The notes: generated from the letters alone by a model not told the origin. Numbered from the stretch's first letter, positions 1 through 8,875 are shown. The stretch: DNA of 64,000 nucleotides from Microbacterium faecale (GCF_014640975.1 NZ_BMHO01000001.1:2056166-2120165), one strand, 5' to 3'. Numbers and translations are program-made.

Positions 1-2
1 TC

Positions 3-146
3 AGCGTGCACTGGTTGAGCGACGTCATCGGCGGCGCCCTGACGGGCGTCGCGATCGGATTGCTCGTCGCCGCCGCGTTCGGCTCCTGGTCGCGCGCACG
101 ACCTCGCGCACGGGAACCGATCCCCGCTCCCGGAGAAACCGGATGA
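3..146 (+). CDS. PAP2-family phosphatase, C-terminal fragment
   Basis: This is the last 47 codons of a gene entering from the left edge. The visible start SVHWLSDVIGG matches the final conserved motif of the PAP2 (type 2 phosphatidic acid phosphatase) family, where His and Asp belong to the active site. A hydrophobic helix (LTGVAIGLLVAAAF) and a basic, proline-rich tail follow, so it is an integral membrane protein. Its TGA overlaps the ATG of the next gene (ATGA), implying co-transcription and translational coupling. Substrate, probably a lipid or polyprenyl phosphate, cannot be told from the fragment. Confidence 0.75.
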   Translation, partial: SVHWLSDVIGGALTGVAIGLLVAAAFGSWSRARPRAREPIPAPGETG

Positions 147-739
147 CACGCATTCGCCCATTCCAGCCCGGCGACGAACCCGCCCTCGCGGAGATCTGCG
201 TCCGCACCGCCGATGCGGGGGCGGACGCCACGGGGATCCTTGCCGACGACCGCCTCTGGGGTGATCTCTTCGTACTGCCGTATGTGGCACGGCACCCGGA
301 GCTGGCGTGGGTCGTCGAGGCCGACGACCGCCGCGTGATCGGATACATCGTCGCCACGGACGACACCGACGCGTTCGAACGCTGGTTCCGCGACGAATGG
401 TGGCCGACGCACGCGGGCCGGTACGAAAGGACCGGCGCGCGGCAGTCCGAGTTGGTGCCGTCCGGCGACAAGCGCGGGCCCGGACGCATCGCCCACGCCG
501 GTGAGTACCCCGCGCACCTGCACATCGACCTCCTGCCGGAAGCGCAAGGGGCCGGTCTCGGACGCCGCCTCATCGAAATGCTCCTCGGTGCACTGTCGCA
601 CCGTGGCGTGCCCGGGTTACATCTCGGCGTGGATCCGCTCAACACCGGCGCGGCCGCGTTCTACGAACGCCTCGGGTTCGCGCGCCTGCCAACGGACGCG
701 GGATCCGTCACGTACGCCATGCGGATCCCGGAGCACTGA
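143..739 (+). CDS. GNAT N-acetyltransferase
   Basis: A 198-residue GNAT acetyltransferase. The acetyl-CoA pyrophosphate loop is seen as QGAGLGRR (about residues 135-142) and the C-terminal FYERLGF motif at 173-179. The N-terminal half (TGDAGADAT-like segment at 22-30, then a large insert before motif A) resembles the subgroup related to the acetyltransferase-like domain of bacterial O-GlcNAcases. The start overlaps the preceding PAP2 stop by 4 bp, which fixes the ATG. The acceptor substrate is unknown. Confidence 0.85.
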   Translation: MTRIRPFQPGDEPALAEICVRTADAGADATGILADDRLWGDLFVLPYVARHPELAWVVEADDRRVIGYIVATDDTDAFERWFRDEWWPTHAGRYERTGARQSELVPSGDKRGPGRIAHAGEYPAHLHIDLLPEAQGAGLGRRLIEMLLGALSHRGVPGLHLGVDPLNTGAAAFYERLGFARLPTDAGSVTYAMRIPEH

Positions 740-794
740 GGCCGAGCTGACCTCAGCTGGAATCGTCCTGTCGCGCGTCCACTAGCGTGTCGAT

Positions 795-1292
795 ATGACG
801 TTCACCGTGCGCCGCATCGAAACCGCCGACTGACGAGAATTTCGCGAGATCCGGTTGCGCATGCTCGCCGATACGCCGATCGCGTTCGGTGAGACGCTCG
901 CGCACGCCCGCGTGCTGGAGGATGACGAGTGGAGGGCGCGTGCGGCGCGGAACACCGAGGGCACGAATATCGGGCTCGCCGCGGTCGATGAGGTGGGGAC
1001 CTGGCTCGGAGTCATGCGCGGATACGTCGACGCACGGGATGGAGCGATGCTCGTCGGTGTCTTCGTGGATCCGGCTTCGAGGGGCCACCACGAAGGCGTC
1101 GCCGACGCGCTGCTCGACGGGATCGTCGAATGGGCCGCCGCGCACGGAGACGCCTTAACGCTGCACGTGCACACCGCCAACCCCCGCGCGATCGCGTTCT
1201 ACGCGCGCCGCGGATTCGTCGACACGGGGCGCACGGTGGAGTACCAGCTCCCGCCATATGGCCTCGAGAACGAGATGCGCCTCGCGATCTGA
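795..1292 (+). pseudogene. GNAT acetyltransferase interrupted by an in-frame TGA
   Basis: The natural start looks like the ATG at 795 (MTFTVRRIETAD), a typical GNAT beginning. An in-frame TGA at 831-833 follows, and the frame then continues as REFREIRLRMLADTP to 1292. In this family the codon would normally be tryptophan (DWREFREIRL), so a single TGG to TGA change explains it. The downstream part has FYARRGF near the C-terminus but a weak pyrophosphate loop (SRGHHEGVADALL). A shorter product could start at TTG 855 or ATG 861, but it would lack the first beta strand. A sequencing error or real pseudogenisation are the two explanations. Confidence 0.7.
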
Positions 1293-1378
1293 GCGCCCGA
1301 GGTCAGCGTGGGCGCGCCGGTCGTGTGCACGATTGTGGGCACGGTGCACGGTCGCTGGCAACGCGGCATCATGGACCG

Positions 1379-1996
1379 ATGGCAGACTTCACACGGCTCC
1401 CGGAACCGTCCCGCGATGATGATGTCGCCCGCGTTCTTCGTGCGCGACGGTCGACGAAGACCTTCTCCGCGGATCCGCTCGACCTGACGAGCATCTCGGC
1501 CGTCCTGTTCGCGACCGGCGGGTCGGTCTCGGGGAGGCGACTGATCCCCTCGGCGCGCGCCACGGATCCGGTGCACCTCACGCTTGTCGCGGGAGACGTC
1601 GACGGCCTCGCGACGGGTGTGTATCTGTACGTCGCGGAGAGTCACGCCCTTCAGATGGTCAGCGACGCGGATGTGCGGCACTGGATCGCCGGCGCGACCC
1701 TGGACGCGCCGTGGGTTGCGACGTGCCCCGGCCTCATCCTGCTGTCGGCCGACCTCGTTGCCGCACGGCGGCGCTTCCCTGACCAGCCCGCGGAGCACGG
1801 GGAGCGTTTCGTCTGGATCGAGACCGGCCACGCTGCGCAGAACGCGTACCTGACCGCAGCGAATCAGGGCCTCGGCACGGTGCTGATCGCTGGCCTCGAC
1901 GATGATCGCGCGGAGGAGACGACCTCCGGCGTCATTCCGGAGGGACACCGTCTTCTCGGCGTGCTTCCGCTCGGGTTCGCGGGGGAGATGTCATAG
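1379..1996 (+). CDS. SagB-like nitroreductase-family protein
   Basis: A 205-residue protein of the nitroreductase superfamily (FMN-binding), closest in pattern to the SagB/ThcOx type. An N-terminal RARRSTKTF and SGRRLIPSARA resemble the flavin-phosphate-binding arginines, followed by a VYLYVAESHAL-type strand and a C-terminal LGVLPLGFAGE. SagB relatives oxidise azolines in peptide biosynthesis, but no precursor peptide or YcaO gene is nearby, so no such role is proposed. The start is the ATG at 1379; an upstream in-frame extension looks non-coding. Its last 13 codons and stop form the first unit of a 48-bp tandem repeat, and it faces secA2 convergently. Confidence 0.75.
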   Translation: MADFTRLPEPSRDDDVARVLRARRSTKTFSADPLDLTSISAVLFATGGSVSGRRLIPSARATDPVHLTLVAGDVDGLATGVYLYVAESHALQMVSDADVRHWIAGATLDAPWVATCPGLILLSADLVAARRRFPDQPAEHGERFVWIETGHAAQNAYLTAANQGLGTVLIAGLDDDRAEETTSGVIPEGHRLLGVLPLGFAGEMS

Positions 1997-2098
1997 TCAC
2001 AGCTCGGAGTGCGTCCGCTCGGGTTCGCGGGCGCGAAGCCATCGTCACCGCTCGGAGTGCGTCCGCTCGGGTTCGCAGGCGCGAAGCCATCGTCACCG
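1955..2098. repeat. Three tandem 48-bp units at a convergent gene junction
   Basis: Units lie at 1955-2002, 2003-2050 and 2051-2098. Units 2 and 3 differ at one base. Unit 1 is a diverged copy that contains the end of the nitroreductase gene, including its TAG. The third unit overlaps the last codon and the stop of the secA2 gene on the other strand by 6 bp. The pattern indicates duplication of a coding 3' end into the intergenic space. Confidence 0.9.
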
Positions 2099-4231
2099 CT
2101 CGTCCGCCTCGCGCCGGATCCAGCGACGCAGCGCCGCGGCGGCGCGTCCCATCCGGTCCCCAAATGGATCGTCCCGCAGCATGTAGGTCCAGGTCGCCGA
2201 CGGCCGCCGGAGGCCAAGGTCCTCGCCGCTATCCGCACGCTCGAGGCGATCCGCGACGTCTGCATCGACCGCGTCGAAGAAGCCGTCGAACTCGCGCAGC
2301 GCCGTCCGATGAAACTCGTCGACGGGGTTCTGCCCGGCGAGCCGGCGGAGGTGGATCCCGTCGCGAAGCTCGCTCATCGCCTCGAGGTGGCGCTGCCAGT
2401 GCTCGTCGAGCGTAAAGAGCGTGACGGTGCGACGCCGTGGGTCCTCCTCGCGCATCGCGCCATCGCGCACGCGCAGCACCTTGTCGCGTTGCCGGGTGAT
2501 CGCTCGTGTGTACTGCCACGCCGACTTGTGGCGGTCCAGCCGCACCGATTCGGCGATGCTCTGCGCCTCACGCACGATGCGCAGGCGCGTGCGTTCGTCG
2601 ACGGATCCGGCGGCGACGACGCGCGCCGAGGTGTCCGTGCGGTTGGCGCGGACGAGCTCGTCCTCGAGTGACGCGAACGTGAGCGTCTCGCCGGGGTCGC
2701 CCTGGCGGCCTGCGCGCCCGCGCAGCTGAAGATCGAGGCGCGCCGACGGATACAGGTCGGTCGCGATGACGGCGAGTCCGCCGGCCGCGACGACCCGCTC
2801 TCGGTCTCGCTCGTCCCGGCCGCCGAGGCGAATGTCGGTGCCTCGGCCGGACATCTGCGTCGAGATCGTCACGGCGCCGACCTCTCCCGCACGCGCGATG
2901 ATCGCGGCCTCATCGGCGTCATGGCGCGCATTGAGGACGCGCGGCGCAAGGGATCCTGGCAACGCCGAGGCAAGTTCTTCCGATGCGGCGACGCTCTGCG
3001 TGCCCACGAGGACGGGCTGCCCACGCCCCGCGCGCCGCTCGATCTCGGCCACGACGGCGGCGATCTTCTCGTCATGCGTTGCGAAGGCGCGGAGCGGATG
3101 GTCGTATCGCGCATTCTTCACGTGCCGTTCGACGCGACCTGATTCGAGCTCGTAGAACTCCTGAAGCTCATCGGCCACGGGAAGGATCGTCCCGCTCATC
3201 CCGGACAGCGTCTCGTAGCTCTTCAGCAGATCCTGCACCGTGATCTGGTCCAGCACCAGGCCAGGTGGCGTGATCGGCAGGCCCTCCTTCGCCTCGACTG
3301 CCGCGTGCAGCCCGTCGGGCCACCGCTGCCGGTGGGCGATCCGCCCGCGTGCGGTGTTGATGAGGCGGATCCCCTCGTCCGTGACGAGATAGTCAACGTC
3401 GCGAAGGACGAGCACGCGCGCGTGGAGAGCGAGGTTGATGCGCGTCAGGAACGAGGTGTTCGGCTCGTCGAAGAGGCCCTCGATCCGTGCCGCCTTCTCG
3501 ACCGCGTCGATGCCGACGCCCGTGAGCGTGACATTCGCGCTGTCTTCGTCCACCTCGTAATCGGATCCGCTCACGAGATTCGCCACGAGCGCGGTGGCCT
3601 GCGCGAAGTCGGTCGCCGCGGCCTCGTCGGATCCCGCGAGCACGAGTGGCGTCATCGCGTCGTCGATCATGACGGCGTCCGCCTCGTCGACGATCCCGAC
3701 ATCGAACTGCGGCGCGGTTCGACTGTCCTCGTCTTCGGCCTGCCGGTCGCGCAGGACGTCGTATCCGACCTCGGAGAACGGCGCGTAGACGACATCGGCG
3801 CGGTAGGCGGCGCGGCGTTCGTCTGGCGTCGAGCCTTGCCCGATCCAGGCGACACTCACACCGAGCGCATCGAACATCGTTCCCATCCACTCGGCATCGC
3901 GACGCGCGAGATAGTCGTTGACAGACAACACGTGCACGCGGCGCCCGTCGCGCGCCAAGGCGATCGCGGCCATGGCCCCGGCGAGCGTCTTGCCCTCGCC
4001 GGTATCCATCTCCACCGCCCGTCCGGCGAGAAGCGCGGTCGCCGCCATCAGTTGCTCAGGAAACGGGGCGTACCCGAGAGCGTTTTCAGTGGCGCGCGCA
4101 ATCGGCGCGAGTCGGCCGTCATCGATCTCGGTGAAGGCGTGCGATCCCGGGAGCCCGACGGCACGCGCGGCCCAGCGGGGGAGCAGCCGGCGCAGGTCGA
4201 ACGATGTCGAGTCCGTCCGTCGATACGCCAT
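2093..4231 (-). CDS. secA2: Accessory Sec system translocase ATPase SecA2
   Basis: A 712-residue SecA-type ATPase. Walker A is MDTGEGKT (75-82), the Walker B/DEAD box is VDEADAVMID (181-190), and the C-terminal helicase half has TQMSGRGTDIRLGG with LRGRAGRQGDPG. It is about 200 residues shorter than housekeeping SecA and has no C-terminal Cys/His zinc-binding tail, which together indicate the accessory SecA2 class. SecA2 energises export of a subset of proteins through SecYEG at the membrane. The ATG at 4231 gives a good start (MAYRRTDSTSFDL). No SecY2 or glycosylation genes are nearby, as is usual for actinobacterial SecA2. Confidence 0.9.
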   Translation of the reverse strand: MAYRRTDSTSFDLRRLLPRWAARAVGLPGSHAFTEIDDGRLAPIARATENALGYAPFPEQLMAATALLAGRAVEMDTGEGKTLAGAMAAIALARDGRRVHVLSVNDYLARRDAEWMGTMFDALGVSVAWIGQGSTPDERRAAYRADVVYAPFSEVGYDVLRDRQAEDEDSRTAPQFDVGIVDEADAVMIDDAMTPLVLAGSDEAAATDFAQATALVANLVSGSDYEVDEDSANVTLTGVGIDAVEKAARIEGLFDEPNTSFLTRINLALHARVLVLRDVDYLVTDEGIRLINTARGRIAHRQRWPDGLHAAVEAKEGLPITPPGLVLDQITVQDLLKSYETLSGMSGTILPVADELQEFYELESGRVERHVKNARYDHPLRAFATHDEKIAAVVAEIERRAGRGQPVLVGTQSVAASEELASALPGSLAPRVLNARHDADEAAIIARAGEVGAVTISTQMSGRGTDIRLGGRDERDRERVVAAGGLAVIATDLYPSARLDLQLRGRAGRQGDPGETLTFASLEDELVRANRTDTSARVVAAGSVDERTRLRIVREAQSIAESVRLDRHKSAWQYTRAITRQRDKVLRVRDGAMREEDPRRRTVTLFTLDEHWQRHLEAMSELRDGIHLRRLAGQNPVDEFHRTALREFDGFFDAVDADVADRLERADSGEDLGLRRPSATWTYMLRDDPFGDRMGRAAAALRRWIRREADER

Positions 4232-4362
4232 AGGTCAAGGTTAGGCGCGCGACGGGGGAGAGGAGGTGGTGCGGGACAGGGCTGCGACCTGTGCCGGACG
4301 CCTGACGCGTACATTCCTCCCTGTCCTGTCGCGCGGCCTCGATACCGGATACCGTCCATCCC

Positions 4363-4785
4363 ATGTACCCCGTGCCTGACCGTCGGCTCACGCCGGAAGA
4401 GAACGTTCGTGGGGCCGTCGAGATCTTCGGCCGCGAGCTCGTAGTCGAGTGGTGCGAGGCCCTGGTTCGCGGCGACGCGCCGGATGACGACTCGCGATAC
4501 CCCGATATCGCCTGGCTTAAGGGTCATATCGGGTGGCCCGACCACTGGTCGCGCGTCTGGGGTGCGCGCGGACTGATGCACATCGGGCCGCCCGCGCACC
4601 CCGAGATCGTGATCGACGCGTTGACCGACGATGCGTGGCGTGTGCGTGAGATGGCGTTGAAGGTCGTCACGCGCTACGACCTCGACGACCCGCATGGTCG
4701 CGTGGCCAAATTGCTCGAGGATCCGGTTGAGCGCGTTCGGTTGCAGGCGAAGCGCGCGCTGGGGGTGCCGCCGTCCGCACGGTGA
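4363..4785 (+). CDS. HEAT-repeat-like small protein
   Basis: A 140-residue soluble, helix-rich protein. The second half contains two helical hairpin-like segments (PEIVIDALTDDAWRVREMALKVV and GRVAKLLEDPVERVRLQAKRAL, each described here by position about 80-102 and 111-132) of the HEAT/armadillo kind. A tryptophan-rich stretch (WLKGHIGWPDHWSRVW) precedes them. No enzymatic motif is visible, so a protein-binding role is inferred. The 3' two thirds of this gene recurs, with a premature stop, at 27869-28158. Confidence 0.65.
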   Translation: MYPVPDRRLTPEENVRGAVEIFGRELVVEWCEALVRGDAPDDDSRYPDIAWLKGHIGWPDHWSRVWGARGLMHIGPPAHPEIVIDALTDDAWRVREMALKVVTRYDLDDPHGRVAKLLEDPVERVRLQAKRALGVPPSAR

Positions 4786-4793
4786 GCGGAAGC
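4504..4793 (+). repeat. Long direct repeat, left copy (3' part of HEAT-like gene)
   Basis: This 290-bp segment aligns without gaps to 27869-28158 in the same orientation. Mismatches are concentrated in the first 70 bases; the rest is nearly identical. The match runs from codon 48 of the HEAT-like gene to 8 bases past its stop. The two copies bracket the accessory region. Confidence 0.9.
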
Positions 4794-5050
4794 CATCGCT
4801 GGGGCCGCGGCCGCGCACAACGTTCCCGACAGGATGATCGAGCCAACGGCGGAACACGGCCGGTGCTTCGCGAGCCGCCGTGGGCGGCAGACGACGTGAC
4901 CCGGACGACGACCGCACGGATGCCCCGGAGTGCCTGCGGCGCCCCGCAGATCGGTTCTCGCCATCCACCGAACGGTGGATGTCAAAATCACCCGGGGATC
5001 GAGCCCAATGGGCGACGCGCTGGCCCCTCACCGCTCCGTAGCGTCGCAGC

Positions 5051-5983
5051 ATGACCGCACTAGAAGTACGCAACCTCCACAAACGCTACGGGCAGCGCAC
5101 CGCCATCGACGACGTCTCGTTCACCGTCGAGGAGGGCGAGATCTTCGGGATCATTGGCCCGAACGGGGCAGGGAAGACGAGCACCGTCGAAAGCATCGCG
5201 GGGCTGCGAACACCCGACTCCGGCACGATCCGCGTGCTGGGACTGGATCCCGCCACCCAGCGCTCCCAGGTACGGGAGCGGCTCGGGGTGCAGCTCCAGG
5301 AGAGCAGCTTCCCGGACGCCATCACCGTCGACGAGGCGCTCGAACTCTACAGCTCCTTCTACCGGCATCCCGCGGATCGGCGCGAGCTGGTGGATCGTCT
5401 GGGCTTGGGCGACAAACGCCACACCCGGTACAAGGCCCTTTCTGGAGGGCAGAAGCAGCGACTTTCGATAGCGTGCGCCCTCGTCGGGAACCCTCAGGTC
5501 GCGATCCTCGACGAACTGACAACCGGGCTGGATCCGCAGGCCCGGCGTGAGACGTGGAGCCTGATCGAGCGCGTACGAGAGAAGGGCGTGACGATCGTGC
5601 TGGTCACGCACTTCATGGACGAAGCGGAGCGCCTGAGCGACCGGATCGCCGTCATCGCCGGCGGGCGCGTCGCCGCTGTCGACACTCCGACAGGCCTGAT
5701 CGCGCGGACCCGCGCGGCACAACAGGTGCGATTCCGCGTGAGGCGACCATTCGACCGAAGCCTCCTCGCCGGCCTCCCAGAGGTATCCGACGTTGAGATC
5801 GCCGAGGGCAGCTGGGTGGTCACCGGGAGTGGACAACTCCTGAGCAGCGTGGCCGGAGCGCTCGCCCGTGCTGATGTCGTGGCGGAGGACCTCCGCGTCG
5901 ACCAGGCGAGCCTCGATGACGCGTTCGTCGCTTTCACCGGCCAGGCACCAGAATCCGCTGACCCCGATCGACAGGAGGGCTGA
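5051..5983 (+). CDS. ABC-2 type exporter, ATP-binding subunit
   Basis: A 310-residue ABC ATPase of the DrrA/CcmA-like exporter type. Walker A is GPNGAGKT (36-43), the signature LSGGQ (130-134), and Walker B ends in ILDELTTGLD, where the usual Pro of DEPTTGLD is Leu. A C-terminal regulatory domain follows (about 220-300). With the permease 3 bp downstream and a NarL-type sensor/regulator pair after it, this forms a four-gene module that typically exports a drug, lipid or peptide and is induced by the sensor. The substrate is unknown. Confidence 0.9.
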   Translation: MTALEVRNLHKRYGQRTAIDDVSFTVEEGEIFGIIGPNGAGKTSTVESIAGLRTPDSGTIRVLGLDPATQRSQVRERLGVQLQESSFPDAITVDEALELYSSFYRHPADRRELVDRLGLGDKRHTRYKALSGGQKQRLSIACALVGNPQVAILDELTTGLDPQARRETWSLIERVREKGVTIVLVTHFMDEAERLSDRIAVIAGGRVAAVDTPTGLIARTRAAQQVRFRVRRPFDRSLLAGLPEVSDVEIAEGSWVVTGSGQLLSSVAGALARADVVAEDLRVDQASLDDAFVAFTGQAPESADPDRQEG

Positions 5984-5986
5984 CCC

Positions 5987-6745
5987 ATGCGTGCTCTGAT
6001 GACAATGCTCAAGATCGAGACAAAGCTTCTGCTTCGCGACCCCGTGACGGTGTTCTTCGGCGTGCTGTTTCCTACCGGTCTGCTGCTCGCCCTCAGCACG
6101 ATCCCAGCACTCAGGGAGTCACCACCGGAACTCGGTGGCCTCCGCGCCATCGACGCGTGGGCTCCGACCGCGCTGGTGTTCGGGATCGTGATGATCGCGG
6201 TGCAGCACACTCCGAACGTGATCGCGACGTATCGCGAGCGCGGGATCCTTCGCCGACTGTCGACCACCCCGGTGCACCCGCGGAGGATCCTGCTCGCACA
6301 AATGATCGTGTCCTTCGCCTCCGTGCTCGTGGGCGCCGCGCTGATGATTACCGTCGCATGGGCGGTTCTCGACATCCCTCCGCCGCAGAGGCCGCTGTCC
6401 TTCGCGGTCGCCTTCATCGTCGGCTACGCCGCTGTGCTCGGCATCAGCATGATCGTCGCCGCGATCGTGCGCACAAGCAGCGCCGCCACCACGACAGGCA
6501 CGCTCCTGTTCATCGCGCTGATGTTCTTCGGGGGCGCGTTCTTGCCGCGGTACACGATGCCGGAGGCACTGCAGAAGGTGGGGGACTTCGTTCCTCCGGG
6601 GCTTCAGGCCTTCATCGAAGCCTGGTCTCCCGCAGCGGGGGAACTGACCAGCGTCGGGCAGCCCTTCTGGATCCAGACCGCGATAATGGCCGGCATCGCG
6701 GTGATCACGAGCGCGATCGCCGCGAAGCTCTTCCGATGGGCGTAG
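5987..6745 (+). CDS. ABC-2 type exporter, permease subunit
   Basis: A 252-residue membrane protein with about six hydrophobic segments and the ABC-2 permease layout: an early TM helix (VTVFFGVLFPTGLLLAL), the RERGILRRLSTTPV coupling segment (about residues 83-96), a run of closely spaced helices, and a C-terminal FWIQTAIMAGIAVITSAIA helix. It pairs with the ATPase 3 bp upstream to form a drug- or lipid-type exporter in the plasma membrane. The sensor kinase gene begins 31 bp downstream. Confidence 0.88.
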   Translation: MRALMTMLKIETKLLLRDPVTVFFGVLFPTGLLLALSTIPALRESPPELGGLRAIDAWAPTALVFGIVMIAVQHTPNVIATYRERGILRRLSTTPVHPRRILLAQMIVSFASVLVGAALMITVAWAVLDIPPPQRPLSFAVAFIVGYAAVLGISMIVAAIVRTSSAATTTGTLLFIALMFFGGAFLPRYTMPEALQKVGDFVPPGLQAFIEAWSPAAGELTSVGQPFWIQTAIMAGIAVITSAIAAKLFRWA

Positions 6746-6776
6746 CCTGACCTCCGACGACGGGAATCGATGCCGG

Positions 6777-8018
6777 ATGAGCACGCAGGAGACCGAACGA
6801 CTGAGTTCGTGGGATCTGCTGCAGCTATGCATGCCGTGGCTGCTCCTGGCGATCTCGGGCGTGGTCTACTTCGCGTGGGCGCTCCCGGCATCCGGAGCGG
6901 AGTTCTGGCCCGAGGGCGCTTCCATCCTCGGGCTCCTCGCCGCCGCCGCGGCGTGGATACTCGCGGGGAGCACGCTGCCGATCACCCGCCGCAACATGCG
7001 TCCGGCCCTTTCGGCGGTCTACTTTCTGGGATTGCTCGGGCTGAGTATCGCCCTCATGGCGTACTCCGAAGTATTCGTGATCCTCACGATCGCGGGATTC
7101 TTCCACGCCTATCTTCTGTCGCCGTGGCCGCTGGGGCTGGCCGCGGTCTTCGCGACCTCGGTTGCGCTCAACGGCATGACGATCTTCCTGCCGGATCCGA
7201 CACCCGAGACGCTCGTGATGTTCGTCGTGATCGTCATCGTGCAGACCGCCGCGATTGGCATCGGGATTCCGATATCGCGTCGACACGAGATCGCCGAGCG
7301 CAAGCGAGAGGAGCTCATCACTCGATTGGAACAGGCGCTGCACGAGAACGCCGTCCTGCATGCGCAGCTGGTCGCGCAGGCTCGCGAGTCCGGGGTGCAG
7401 GACGAGCGTGAGCGCCTCGCCCGGGAGATTCACGACACTCTGGCGCAGGGGTTCGCGGGGATCATCACTCAGCTCCAGGCGGCGCAGCGTCCGACAGGAT
7501 CCGCGCGGGTACCCGATCAACACATCACGCAGGCACTGCACCTCGCGCGCAATGGCCTGACCGAGGCCCGACGGTCGGTTCAGGCCCTCGCGCCCCAGGA
7601 ACTCGGCAGCGCACACCTGCCGGACGCGATCCGCACCCTCACCGAGCGGTGGTCGACCGACGAACAGATCGCCGCGCAGGTCGAGGTGACCGGCAGGCGC
7701 GAGCCGCTGAGTCCCGCGATCGAGGTCGCGCTGTTTCGCGTCGCTCAAGAGTCTCTGACCAACGTCGCAAAGCACGCTGACGCGTCCCGGGTCGGCGTAA
7801 CGCTGTCATACACCGGCTCGGAAGTCCTCCTCGACGTCCGGGATGATGGACGCGGATATGCAGTGGCTGCGGGCGCGGGTTTCGGACTCACGAGCATGCA
7901 ACAGCGGATCCGCGGCATCGGTGGCCACGTCGAGCTGCAGAGCAGCCCGGGGGAGGGGACGTCGGTGAGCGTGCGCGTGCCGGCGATCGTCGACCAGAAC
8001 GAGGAGGCAGGCCGATGA
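6777..8018 (+). CDS. NarL-family sensor histidine kinase
   Basis: A 413-residue kinase. The N-terminal 165 residues hold about five to six TM helices and no large extracellular loop, suggesting sensing within the membrane. The HisKA_3 box is RERLAREIHDTLAQGF with the phospho-acceptor His at about 219. The ATPase domain shows the N box (FRVAQESLTNVAKHA) and G boxes (DVRDDGRGY and GFGLTSMQQR). It overlaps the response regulator start by 4 bp (ATGA), so the pair is translationally coupled. It probably controls the adjacent ABC exporter in response to membrane stress or an antibiotic, by analogy with similar actinobacterial modules. Confidence 0.9.
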   Translation: MSTQETERLSSWDLLQLCMPWLLLAISGVVYFAWALPASGAEFWPEGASILGLLAAAAAWILAGSTLPITRRNMRPALSAVYFLGLLGLSIALMAYSEVFVILTIAGFFHAYLLSPWPLGLAAVFATSVALNGMTIFLPDPTPETLVMFVVIVIVQTAAIGIGIPISRRHEIAERKREELITRLEQALHENAVLHAQLVAQARESGVQDERERLAREIHDTLAQGFAGIITQLQAAQRPTGSARVPDQHITQALHLARNGLTEARRSVQALAPQELGSAHLPDAIRTLTERWSTDEQIAAQVEVTGRREPLSPAIEVALFRVAQESLTNVAKHADASRVGVTLSYTGSEVLLDVRDDGRGYAVAAGAGFGLTSMQQRIRGIGGHVELQSSPGEGTSVSVRVPAIVDQNEEAGR

Positions 8019-8635
8019 TCAGGCTCGTGATCGTCGACGATCATCCGATCGTCCGAGGTGGGCTTCGAGACACGTTCGCCGGCGTCGACGACATCGCGGT
8101 CGTCGGGGAAGCCGGAGACGGCGCCGAGGGCATCGAACGGGCGAAGGCGCTGTCCGCGGATGTCGTCCTGATGGACCTCCGAATGCCCGCAATGGATGGC
8201 GTCACCGCGACCGCCGCGCTCCGGGAGCAATTTCCGAGCGCCCGTGTGCTGATCCTCACCACCTTCGACAACGAATCCGATGTGCTTCCGGCGATCGAGG
8301 CCGGGGCTACCGGATACCTGCTCAAGGACGCCCTCCCGGAAGAACTCGCGCAGGCGGTTCGCGCCGCCGCACGGGGAGAGTCCGCACTTGCGCCCTCGGT
8401 GACGCAACACATTGTGCGCCAGGTGCAGCGAGCTGAAACCGCCGCCCTGACTGATCGCGAGAAGCAGGTCCTGCAACTGGTCGCGAACGGAGCGTCGAAC
8501 CGAGCAGCAGCCGCAGCGTTGTTCATCGGCGAAGCCAGCATCAAGACCCACCTGCAGCACATCTACGACAAGCTCGGGGTCCGCGACCGAGCCTCGGCCG
8601 TCGCCGAAGGGTACCGACGTCGACTCCTGAGCTGA
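8015..8635 (+). CDS. NarL/LuxR-family response regulator
   Basis: A 206-residue response regulator. The receiver has the acidic pair DD (8-9), phospho-acceptor Asp54 (VVLMDLRMPAMDG) and conserved Lys near 105 (GYLLKDALPEEL). A LuxR helix-turn-helix occupies about 140-200 (LTDREKQVLQLVANGASNRAAAAAL). It is the cognate partner of the overlapping kinase gene and likely activates the upstream ABC exporter operon. Confidence 0.92.
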   Translation: MIRLVIVDDHPIVRGGLRDTFAGVDDIAVVGEAGDGAEGIERAKALSADVVLMDLRMPAMDGVTATAALREQFPSARVLILTTFDNESDVLPAIEAGATGYLLKDALPEELAQAVRAAARGESALAPSVTQHIVRQVQRAETAALTDREKQVLQLVANGASNRAAAAALFIGEASIKTHLQHIYDKLGVRDRASAVAEGYRRRLLS

Positions 8636-8737
8636 CGCCCGGGTGCAGTCATGATGCGAGTCCGTCCGCGGGGGAGAGGGCGAGCCGGCACCGCCGGCGG
8701 GAGAGCAGTTCCCTGGCGATCCCAGGCCGTCAACAAC

Positions 8738-8827
8738 CTAGTCTTCTTGAATCAGCTCGATGAGTTCGTCGGGGTTATCTTCCGGTGTGAGCCCCACGGT
8801 GACGTGATCGCCCGTGAGCGGTTCTTC
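8738..8827 (-). pseudogene. C-terminal remnant of a SecD-head-like lipoprotein gene
   Basis: Reading the minus strand, the last 27 codons before a TAG give EPLTGDHVTVGLTPEDNP and then DELIELIQED. This matches the C-terminus of the lipoprotein at 29150-29647 (EPLSGDHVGLGLSPEDDP, DAIIELIRGS), at roughly three quarters DNA identity over 75 bases. Upstream, the homology stops abruptly where repeat R1 and the 3' end of a GNAT gene begin. It therefore looks like a gene truncated by arrival of the GNAT module. Confidence 0.65.
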
Positions 8828-8833
8828 TGGTTT

Positions 8834-8875
8834 CTGATGGGTAATCCCGTTGCCCATTTCTTCGCTCTTGCGCGC
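8834..8875 (-). repeat. Recurrent element R1, after the stop of the GNAT gene
   Basis: The segment CTGATGGGTAATCCCGTT and the 24 bases after it match 13008-13049 closely. It starts directly after the GNAT stop when read on the minus strand. It shares CATCAGAA (minus strand) with R2 and R3. Confidence 0.6.

Noticed and set aside
1379..1996. SagB-like protein as part of a RiPP (azoline peptide) cluster
   Set aside because: No YcaO, precursor peptide or export partner is near; neighbours are SecA2 and GNAT genes.
2009..2671. A 220-codon plus-strand frame starting in the 48-bp repeats
   Set aside because: It runs antisense to secA2 and has no protein-like pattern beyond the repeat-encoded segment.
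4782..5054. 90-codon frame between the HEAT-like gene and the ABC ATPase
   Set aside because: Arg/Pro/Ser-rich with no fold-like pattern or ribosome-binding site; treated as intergenic.
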